Below, piece after piece: positions 11,201 through 19,010 of a stretch of 31,544 nucleotides of DNA. A program made the position numbers and the translations under genes. Position 1 is the first letter of the stretch, and each line of letters starts with the position of its first letter. Source of the DNA: Paramacrobiotus richtersi. Its lineage: Eukaryota; Tardigrada; Eutardigrada; Parachela; Macrobiotidae. The notes beneath the pieces are model-generated. The model saw nothing but the letters and a program-made list of their open reading frames with translations, did no database searches and was not told the DNA's origin. Location of the stretch: NCBI GenBank assembly GCA_034698045.1, contig JAQGAU010000303.1, forward strand, positions 1 through 31,544. Direction: 5' to 3'.

Positions 11201-12315
11201 CGATCTGTTCATTTATGATCACTCTTTGTGCGTAAGAAGTTCTGTATGGTAATTTCTTAATGGGCGCATGCTCACCTGTCTCAATCTCATGCTTTACATT
11301 TGAGCATTCTCCCAGATTTCTATCATCCTGCGGGAAAACTGCATGCTGCTTAATAAATAGCTTTACTAATCTCTTACGCTGATCCAACGTTAATTTTGGA
11401 TTAAATTTCATCTGACTAATTTGATCACCAACTTTTACTTTTATGCTCGTTTCACTTTCTTCAACCACTGCTGTATTTACTGCGAACACGTCTGCTACTA
11501 AAACACACTCGTCTTCCATAATTTCTGTCGTAGCAATATCTAAACCTTTACGTAATCTTACGACTTTATCTGAGAAATTTGTGACTAACAGCTTCGTTTC
11601 ACCACTCTCAACGGTTACTACACTGTTACCGACTGATACGAAGTGATTATACAGTAAAATATCATTCGGCATCACTCTCATCTGCCCTGTATAACTATCT
11701 GGTACTGTAACATCTAGTAATATACCAGTCTTCGGCTTTATGAAAGTATTTTTACTTAACTTTATTTTTTGCATTAAATGACCGGAGCGAAGGAAGTATG
11801 GAATGGTCTATGAGATTACTTATGACATTCGGATATCAGTAATTAAAAATGTTCTATTTGCGCACGTGCGCTAATTAAACGCGCGCTTGCATGTAGTGAC
11901 CAACCGAAGCCGCTCGCTACCGTACGTAATTAGAGAACCACTTCGTTGTTTGCACTACATACAGAGTAAACAATGTACTGTATATCAAATTATGCTAGCG
12001 AGCGTAACATTTGTATAGTTAGTATTCGTTACTCATTCATAAATATCTCTAGGTGCATTTACCGCCTGTTGGCTACCCTACTTCACCCTCTTCACCATCC
12101 ACCCATTGGGCCTGGTCAGCACCAGTCCCCTCGTCGAAGAAGTGGTGCTATGGATGGGATACCTCAACTCTTTCGTCAACCCCTTCGTCTACGGAATGAC
12201 CAACAGGGAGTACCGTTCCGCCTTCCGGAAGCTACTCTGCGGATGGAGGCAGTCGGCCAAGCACAACTTGGCGCAGCACTACCACGTACAGGACACTGAT
12301 TTCATTTGCATGTGA
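8272..12315 (+). CDS. Aminergic rhodopsin-family GPCR, histamine H2/octopamine-like, four exons
   Basis: A seven-transmembrane receptor of the plasma membrane, expected to bind a biogenic amine and signal through a G protein. Exons are 8272-8468, 9447-9591, 10413-10857 and 12053-12315. All junctions are GT-AG and phases agree, giving 1050 nt and 349 aa. Landmarks: glycosylation site N4; TM1 with GGN (N38); LAISD in TM2 (D67); C94 pairing with C177; amine-binding D101 in TM3; DRY at 118-120; W146 in TM4; FYIPL in TM5 (P198); CWLP in TM6 (268-271); NPFVY in TM7 (305-309); and a possible palmitoylation site at C325. The third intracellular loop is short, about 45 residues and basic/histidine-rich. 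The ASILNL-DRYYAI and ALTWLLSAL--FLPI--GWN patterns resemble H2 and beta-octopamine receptors. The aspartate that H2 receptors carry in TM5 is isoleucine here (I190), so the ligand is open. Introns are 978, 821 and 1195 bp; the first and third contain retroelement debris. Confidence 0.9.
8755..9043 (-). pseudogene. Retroelement 3' end in receptor intron 1, antisense, subfamily 1
   Basis: On the - strand the frame reads LTGESFGVWRESAVVLTKEI, then GKRLFLR, FLFQRLSMEIIRGNA and SSRANWLKFLV. This is close to LACESFRVWCEDAVVLLKEI, FLFQRLSMEIMRGNV and PSRANWDKFFI of the copy at 22700-22922. DNA homology runs past the stop-free part to GCCGAATAAAACATG, matching GCCAAATAAACATAA, which marks the shared 3' end. 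Only about 290 bp is present: a 5'-truncated insertion. It is antisense to the receptor and lies wholly within intron 1. Confidence 0.75.
9592..10412. other. Receptor intron 2, nothing else recognised
   Basis: The intron is bounded by GTG/GTAAAT and TTGAAG/GTCTCC. The acceptor has a poor pyrimidine tract, but no better AG restores the VSIDRYYAI frame. Short frames inside have no recognisable homology, unlike the other two introns. Confidence 0.5.
11097..11774 (-). pseudogene. Ty3/Gypsy-type LTR retrotransposon pol fragment in receptor intron 3
   Basis: The 225-codon frame contains the region between protease and reverse transcriptase, typified by LLVTNFSDKVVRLRKGLDIA. It then has the start of the reverse transcriptase: EIETGEHAPIKKLPYRTSYA followed by INEQIEEMKRNGVIRESTSP, the usual Ty3/Gypsy entry with an E-I-x-M-x-x-x-G-V-I-x-x-S-x-S-P pattern. 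Homology is lost directly after this; the expected SPWASPVV-type continuation is replaced by unrelated residues and a stop. The palm domain and catalytic YxDD are absent, as are integrase and LTRs. It is antisense to the receptor. The long intact frame suggests a fairly recent insertion or rearrangement, later than most retroelement pieces here. Confidence 0.8.
11900..12005. repeat. MITE-like hairpin in receptor intron 3
   Basis: ACCGAAGCCGCTCGCTACCG...CATACAGAGTAAACAATG parallels one arm of the hairpin at 6858-7005 (CGAAGCCGCTCGCT...AGAGTAAACAAGG on the - strand). The far end, GCTAGCGAGCGTAAC, is inverted relative to CGCTCGCTA at the start. It ends about 50 bp before the exon 4 acceptor. Confidence 0.4.
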
Positions 12316-12500
12316 AATGAGACCTTCTGCTCGAGTGCCCGATCGCTTCGCTAAATGCTCGATACAATGCCCGGGGCACTTTAATCATGTACTTGCGCAG
12401 TTGTTTGATGGATATATACTATGTGTAACCACATGTTTCCAGTTTCCATCATGTGCTGCTCGTTTATGGGATACGTGAAGAATCATGTGAATGGTAGCTC

Positions 12501-12506
12501 AATAAA
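12501..12506 (+). terminator. Polyadenylation signal of the receptor gene
   Basis: The first canonical AATAAA after the receptor stop codon, 186 bp downstream of it. It is followed by a T/G-rich stretch (TTTTTGGTAGTTG...TTTGTGTTTTCC) typical of a downstream element. It would give a 3' UTR of about 200 nt. Confidence 0.5.
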
Positions 12507-12539
12507 TTTAATTTTTGGTAGTTGTAGCAGTACATTTGT

Positions 12540-13590
12540 GTTTTCCGGAGGAATGTAAAGTTTGGATTACGCAATCATTTCTTTGATCAATACCAAATAA
12601 TCACAATATGGGCGTGTGTTGCCCAGTGGCGTAATGAGCGGAGCGTTTTTTGTTGCGTTCTGTAAACATGTTGCTGTGATGTATGCGGCATATAGTGTTT
12701 TATTGACTGACCCGTAGCTGACAAACCGATCAACCAATTGGCACTGGCTAACCATACCGAGCTTGGTAATCACGCAGTACAATAGCCAGAGGTCATACAG
12801 CATCTACCGTATAACCTTACAAAATTGCAGTTTCTTCTCCAATAGCCATTAAGATTTCAGACATTTCCAACAGAATGAAAACACATGCAAACTCGATTAG
12901 ACAAACCCTCATTTCCCTCGTCAAAATGGTACTTACCGAAAACATTAACGTAACAAAATTTATATAGAAAACATAATACATTTTCTCTGAAAAGTTTTGT
13001 CGACAGCCAAACATAGGTTTATATAATGGTCTAACTTAGAATGTATATCGAATATAAGAAGTTTACCCAATACTTAGATAATCAGTGAAGAATAACTTTG
13101 TGTTCGGCAATCAACTTAAAACAACTGTTTTATAGAAAATTCATTACTTTTGTCGCCATACTAATTATTAATTAATTAATTCGGGTTCTAATCAGCTGTA
13201 GTTAGGATGATCTGAAAATTAAACGAGTAATTTTAATGCATTAGCCATACATAAGAAACGAATGATTCATAATTACGTTTCCGTTGATTAATGTTAACAT
13301 AATGTTAACTAATTAATGAATAATTAATGTAAATAAATAACGTTATTTGATCACACTAATTAGCACAGTAACACTAATTAGCCATAGTAAGTCTTTGTTA
13401 GGCACGTTAAAGTCGAAAAGTGACCTATTATTGAAAAGCGCAGCTGATGCTGCGGAATGAAACAAAGCAGAAAGTTAAATAGCTCTCACTTGCATAAGAA
13501 GAATGTTAATTAATTAGTTAATTCAGGCCACTGCGTGAGCAAACTTCCTTCGGGGTAGACCACCTGCCCCAAGTGAACTGAAATCACTGT
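12540..13590. other. AT-rich region without a gene
   Basis: Only short motif-free frames occur (- strand 12567-12803 and 12817-13014). From about 13140 to 13520 the sequence is dominated by TTAATTAA-type palindromes, such as TTATTAATTAATTAATT near 13165 and repeats of CACTAATTAGC near 13355-13383. No RNA gene is recognised. Confidence 0.45.
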
Positions 13591-15015
13591 GGGGTCGACC
13601 CCTTATCTCCATATGCGCTTTAACCTGTGGCGTGTACTACTTACGGTCTGAGCCGTTGAAAACAACGCTCATTCGCATTTACGGTTTCAAGGTATTTCGT
13701 TCTTGCCCAAGTTTCGTCCTTTGTGAAAGACTATCCTGCTTTGTTCCTTTCTTAATACACCAGTGAATTACTGCGAAATCAGATACAATTGCATTCCTTC
13801 TGGTGGAGATGTCAACCCGATTTATTTACCCTTGAAGCACAAGGAACCCGTCACTTGAAAAGCAAGTAAAACGTAAGTGAATTGCTGAGTTGCTCGTTAT
13901 GACTTTCTTGTTTCTGTTCTTTCAACGTTGGAGTCGACTCCAGTGCTCCCTAGGCTTGGTTAAGCTAAAAATTAGCGTTAGTAATTCAATTCATTTGCTC
14001 GATACGCTACGTTTAGGTTTAGTTGAATTCGAGGGCCATGCATATTATACCGCGTGACATTGAATAAAACCAACAATGCCTTTCAATTAGAGCGGGTTTC
14101 TCCTTGGAAAATTTTTCATTTTTTTAGCGGATGAATTTGTCAGGTTTACAAGCCATTATTGCCGTCTAGATCACAATAACAAAATGGAAAATGCTCTCAT
14201 TTTGGTAAATGTGGAACGATTTTAGGCACTCGGGAGTCGACTCCTGGCAGAAAAACAGCAATATTCTTCAGTATTAACGGGGTCTGCTTTTCAGCCCAAC
14301 GGATCGACGAGAACGTCAGCGCTTTGGACGGAAACAAAGGACGCTGAAGGCGGTTTGCGGTGAAAGAATCCACCATACGGTAAGATTTACTTGCTTTTGC
14401 GTTTAAAATCCCTAATTCCAGTAAGCAAATGATGTTGTGGAATATCTGCGCATATTTTGTTTTCATTCAAAATTTTTTAAATGTTTTCAAAATATTTCTA
14501 GATTTGAACATGTGTTTAACGATATGTTGTTTGGCATCGAAAACAGTGTTGAAAAAATTATTTTTCATATCGGAAAGAATCGTTTTCGAAGAAACAATGT
14601 TACAATGGCCTACTTTGGAGTCGACTCCTGGAAAGAATTCACATTTAAATTTACCAGGCCTTAAATTGGTCGATTTTGCAGTACCGCTTGAAAAACATTT
14701 TGCGGCAAAAAAAATTCAGGTGTGAACCGTGCGATACAAATTTAATTGTAGCAATTTGGTTTGATTTAATTTTATGTGGAAAAGAGAAAACAAAAACATG
14801 GTTTTAAATTTCTTCTTTCTGTTATTTGTACTTTTTCGCGTACCAGTTTATTTGTTGCTGTTCTGGTATTTGTTCTGCAAAAAAACAGAGCTGTTTTTCT
14901 GCGCTGTTTAAACCTGTGATTTTTTGCTAGCAGGGATCCAACAGAACCCAATATACCTGGAGACGCTTCGCGATGTTTGCCAGAAAAGCAAGAAATTTAG
15001 CCAGGTGTCGACACC
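13591..15015. promoter_or_regulatory. Cluster of five palindromes GGNGTCGACNCC
   Basis: Perfect 12-bp palindromes occur at 13591-13602 (GGGGTCGACCCC), 13930-13941, 14233-14244 and 14617-14628 (all GGAGTCGACTCC), and 15004-15015 (GGTGTCGACACC). Start-to-start distances are 339, 303, 384 and 387 bp. The base after GG varies (G, A or T), and its partner on the other half always changes to match, so symmetry itself is kept. Flanking sequences are mostly unrelated, apart from a shared CTGG after the third and fourth. I saw no other instance in the window. The pattern suggests binding sites for a symmetric dimeric protein or paired structure; no known factor is assigned. No gene is recognised between them. 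Confidence 0.6.
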
Positions 15016-15199
15016 GAAATGAAACCTGCATGTGAAGAGCCAAACTTTTTTATTCTTGTGCAGATCCTGCCGTTGTTTTCTAAAGTTTTTTTCATATTTC
15101 GTTTGCTGTGACAGGTTACCAAGTAATTAATAAACTGATTCGGATTATTCTGCGTTTTTTGCGTAATTATTCTATGTACTCTTTTATGTTAACAGAGAT

Positions 15200-15349
15200 A
15201 TGCTGTCCACAAATCCCGATAAAATTGATACAAAAAACGTTCGCGTAGAACTTATAAAAGAGGGGGTCCAAATTAAGTTGGAAATTATAAGTAACATTGA
15301 AATTGCATCATCACATAAAAATATACTTGTAATAATAAATTATATATAA
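15200..15349 (+). other. Unassigned 49-codon open frame
   Basis: The frame runs from ATG to TAA and codes for a lysine- and isoleucine-rich peptide (contains NPDKIDTKNVRVELIKEGVQ). TTTTATGTTAACAG lies just upstream and could be a splice acceptor, which would make this a last exon. Alternatively it is a chance frame in AT-rich DNA. I recognise no family. Confidence 0.15.
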
Positions 15350-15359
15350 TCCATATATA

Positions 15360-16320
15360 GTTTTTGACGAGGGAATTTCAAACATTATGAAAACATCAAA
15401 AATCACTAGACAAACCCTTACCTAGAGGAAGTGCATCTGAAATTGCCGCCGCGATAATTTTAACAACTGCCAAACTACAGGTTCCTTGGTTAAAACAGTC
15501 GATCGCGCTTCTCCTCTTAGTTGGCGGATCTTCCGGCCTACAAACTGAATGAGCTCGGTATGTATATGCCACGTGCAGCTTGATCTTTCAAATTATAGGT
15601 ATATGCCATACAGATATACTCTGCTGCATGCGAGTGCTTTACAAATAGCCGTTAAAGCCGTAGGTTAAGCGAAAAAAAATTCCCTTGAGCGATATGGTCC
15701 TCTTGGCCGAACAGCCGGCGAGAACCCAGCAAAGATGGTCATTCTGACTTTTTTGGGTTCGCGGGGTTCTACAGAGCGTTTTATACTGTGAGAGGTGTAC
15801 TGAAATTCCACAATAAATCGACACCAAAATGACCTAGATCGACGACTTTTTCCGAGCTACCTACGGTCCTACGGATCAGTCGGATGAACTTTTCATCCGT
15901 TTTTTTTCAAATGAGCATTCAGATTCACCAAAACCGGGTGGGTGTAAGAAGTTATCAGCATGGTCTAATTAGTCGCGATCTATACTTCCATAATCCGTGC
16001 CCTTTACACGCGATAAAGGAACGATGTGTACAAGTATTATGACGGAGAGGCAGTCCTAGACTCGTATGGCTGAATGCAAAATCATACTCCATGACTTCAT
16101 ATTATGCTGGATCTTGCAGAGTCGTTGTTGGAAGATTCTTTCCCCATTTACGACTGATCCATCCTCAACGCTCGCGGCATAACAATTGACGAGCCACTGC
16201 ACTACCGGTACAGTTTTCAGAATGTCTCTAGACAGCACGGCATGGTTTGGACGCATAAGAGTACCGAAATTGTCAGAAATATTTAATGTATGTAATTCGG
16301 AACTTTTCCGAAGCCCTGCA
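15360..16320. other. No gene recognised
   Basis: There is no open frame with a recognisable motif. The frame on the - strand at 16056-16373 runs into the duplicated block described below, but its sequence is not conserved in the second copy in that frame. Confidence 0.35.
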
Positions 16321-16671
16321 TGGTACTGAAGTTTTGTGTTCGACTGCTGATTCCAGGAGTGTTTCCGCTGCATAATACATCATTCATCAGCTTCAGTAGT
16401 TTCTAGAACTTCATCCGTTCCAAGACCTGCCACAATTCGCTTTCGTGATTTATTTATAATTCGGAGTTTGTTGCTGCGCTGCACGTTACAGTAATGCGGT
16501 GGCAAATTATTTCAGTAATCGCTGTATGACAACACTGGTTATTATATAGCTAGGTTCTCATTATATTATCAGCTAAGGGTGAGTGCCGAATTTGTGGCTC
16601 TGGAAATCTTTATATAAAACTATTCCATCTCCGGTTTGATTCTTTAGTTCCTTCGCATTGCTGTGTGTCAG

Positions 16672-18071
16672 TTAAACTTGCACAAATGTGGTTTGAGGCA
16701 CAATGATTCCCGGTACTTTCGTTACGCAGGTCCCGTCAGTGCAGGTCAAGTTGAAGGTAGGTGTGAATGAATCAGGGTCACCGTACGATGCCGACGATCT
16801 ACAGCACGTGTTCAGTGAATCTGCAAAACAAACAGCGCTAAATTGATTGTAGCCGTTTACAGGAAACAGAACTATGTGTTCGAATTCGTTAGACATGTCT
16901 GCACGAAAAAGCCAGGATGCATATGCCATGTCCACTGCTGCACTTACGGACGCATTTCCGCTCAGGAATCGGTGCACTGTTGGGACGATGATACGGAAAG
17001 CAGTTGCACCGGTCATTGATACAAGTCATTCCGCGATCCGTTGGGCATTCCAACGGAGACGTGCACGCGTCAAAATAAGCTTTTTCTATGAAAGTATTCA
17101 TTCCTTGCATCGATATACAATGTAACCGTCTCGCAAGTATCCGGGGGAGAAAGGTCACCTGTGCAAGAAAGGATACCATTTCCACTGAAGTACCTTCCAA
17201 GAACGCCGATAGTTGTGAAACACTGGCAGAACCCGTCACTGCACACCGAGAATCCATTGCCGGGCGCAATGGGTGGACAGGGGATGGACGCGCTACACTC
17301 CATGGAACTGCCTGAATCAGTGCATGCGCCGTTATGCAGGACTCCGTTGTTTAGGCACTGGCAGGTTCCTGCTACACACGCCTGTCTTACAGAGCAGTCA
17401 CTGGGCCGTGCTGTGCAGTTTCCCTGTGGACCTGTTAAAGGGAAGATTGACGTCATGACAAGATTCACAAGATTACTCATGTAGTTAAACAAGCTGTGAT
17501 CGTATTATATCTTAGCCCGATTCAAGAGCGATGCGTTACAGTACACAATCCAAATGGGAGCCTACACGCATTGTTCTGAATTGTCATGTATTATGCCCAT
17601 AAATGTGCAAAGAATTTGTGTACTTACGACACAGCATTCCCCCTGACCCGTGCAGACCGTAGTTATACGTAGTTCCTTATACGGCAGACCAGACGTACTG
17701 GCAATGCAGTGATCGTTCCCGCTCCTCTCATAATTGTTTTTGCATTCGCACATACCGTTTCTGCACTGGCTTCGCTTGGGCAAACATTTTTGGTTATTAG
17801 GCTTCCACAAGGCTCACCGAGGAAGAAACCATTACGGGCGCCAATTCGGCTGCTCTCTCCGAATTGTGTACGCAAAATTTTCGTGCTCCCGCTCGCTCCT
17901 GCTTATGTATAGATGCATAGATGTCGCTGTTCTATTTGTTATCATCCGTTGCTAACCAGTCTAGGCTACAATATAGGCTACAATTTGAAAGATCTTTATG
18001 TCTGCGGCAATGCAGAAGTTATACAAGGCACTTACCAGTAACAATCCGATCTGTAACAACGGACGCCCCAT
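16672..18071 (-). pseudogene. Decayed duplicate of the six-cysteine secreted-protein gene
   Basis: Exon 1 (18071-18036) is intact, coding MGRPLLQIGLLL with a GTAAGT donor. Exon 2 survives at about 17880-17699, but a 2-bp excess after GEPCG shifts the frame of the NQKCLPKRSQC part. Its 5' end, the rest of the signal peptide, lies inverted at about 17905-17955. Exon 3 is reduced to its last ~35 bp (17662-17628) with no acceptor. Exons 4 (17431-17159), 5 (17085-16948) and 6 (16820-16672) keep frame, phase and splice sites. Exon 6 has lost two of six cysteines (SASY for SAVC, and no final cysteine). Exons 4-6 could still be expressed from another start, and skipping exon 3 would keep phase, but without a signal peptide secretion would fail. 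Most likely a pseudogene; a rebuilt 5' end not visible to me is the alternative. Confidence 0.75.
17905..17955 (+). other. Inverted piece of exon 2 (signal-peptide segment)
   Basis: The + strand from 17919 reads GATGTCGCTGTTCTATTTGT, then TATCATCCGTT, and would code MSLFYLLSSVANQ. The - strand of the intact gene from 20658 reads GATGTCGCTGCTCTATCTGT, then CATCATCCGTT, coding MSLLYLSSSVTAQ. The 31-bp core differs at three positions. All surrounding homology between the two genes is on the same strand, so only this short segment is flipped in copy A. Confidence 0.8.
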
Positions 18072-18420
18072 GGTCGCCCCAAACGAGCCAACTGAAATGG
18101 GAGAAATATTGATACTTAACACCTGCAAGGGCATATGTATGGCGTACTGTTGCTTCAGTTACAGGTAGATTTCTCCCGACTCCCGCACATCCAACCAAAA
18201 ACGCGTTTCCACAAAGTACGGACTATTTCTATTTTTCAAATACTTTGTACATTAAAGGCAGCTAAAGTGAGCTAATCCTGGTTGCGATACATAATTATTC
18301 TGTAATAGTGTTATCTTGAAAGCAGAACAGTGTTCAGAATGTACCAGCGGCAATCGAACTGATAACAAGTTGTTGCACTCTACAGACTATTCGATTGCAC
18401 ATTCAGTTTTTCTGCGTCAC

Positions 18421-18831
18421 AAAGACATGCTCAAAATACACAATCCATGAAAATATTGTCATTCGATAGGACAAACAATGGGTACTGAAGGACCGAAGCG
18501 AAGACCGAATTTCGGTATTGTGGCATAACTAGAACGCCATTAAATGGTTTGTCGAACTCTTTCATTCATCAAGATGATTTATAGTTCATGGGAAGGAAAC
18601 TCCGCAGACTAATGCGGAGCCTCTTTTATTTGTTGTTGAAGGTAGCGCTTCCGTTGCTTAGGAAACTTTGCCGTCTGTTCTCGTACTACACATAATCATG
18701 GTGGTGATTCCGGTTGTTTCTTGGACATTTTGCATTGTAGTGTCTCCGTGTGCGCTTGTTTTTTGTGTTCGTGGCTTTCGCCCAACAAAGCTATTTCAAT
18801 AATGTATCGAAGTACTTGAAGAATGTCACGA
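18421..18831. other. Spacer between the two duplicated blocks
   Basis: No gene is recognised. It contains a perfect 7-bp stem hairpin, CTCCGCA-GACTAA-TGCGGAG (18600-18619), followed by a T-rich stretch, and the local palindrome ACCGAATTTCGGT at 18503-18515. Confidence 0.4.
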
Positions 18832-19010
18832 AAGTTCTGTGTTTGACTGCTGATTCCAGTAGTGTTTCCACGATGTAATAAGATTCCATTCACCAGTTTC
18901 GCTTGTTTCTGGAACTTACTAGCTTTGGTCTGTCTTGACCTACCGCAGTTCGAACCTTTCTGATTTACCATAGTTCGCGGTTTACTGCAGCGTTGCAACA
19001 TTACAGCCAT
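18696..19010 (-). other. Unassigned open frame downstream of the cysteine-rich gene, partly conserved in both copies
   Basis: A 104-codon - strand frame, basic and serine/glutamine-rich, with no recognised domain. Part of it (GNTTGISSQTQNF) has a counterpart in copy A (GNTPGISSRTQNF, about 16330-16370), where the frame is short and otherwise unlike. The likeness could reflect duplicated 3' flank rather than a gene. Confidence that it codes is low. Confidence 0.2.

Larger units (their letters stand above)
16330..18420. repeat. Segmental tandem duplication, copy A
   Basis: This block is homologous, in the same orientation, to 18832-21480. The left edge shares AACACAAAACTT/GTTCTGTGTTTGACTG-type sequence (16328 and 18832) and CTGCTGATTCCA. 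Next comes ATGCGGTGGCAAATT (16495 and 19009). The right edge shares ACCAGCGG...ATCG...ACTGATAAC (18342 and 21389). Between these lie the two cysteine-rich gene copies. Divergence is substantial (many substitutions, indels and one internal inversion), so the duplication is old. Copy A is the shorter because it has lost most of exon 3 and other stretches. Confidence 0.8.

Noticed and set aside
17921-18112. + strand frame MSLFYLLSSVANQ... as a separate small secreted protein
   Set aside because: Its start is the inverted remnant of the duplicated gene's exon 2, and the rest runs antisense through exon 1 of copy A. There is no independent support.
18600-18626. Stem CTCCGCA/TGCGGAG followed by T-rich sequence, like a bacterial terminator
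   Set aside because: The DNA is eukaryotic; a seven-base stem near a T-rich run is weak and not tied to a transcript.
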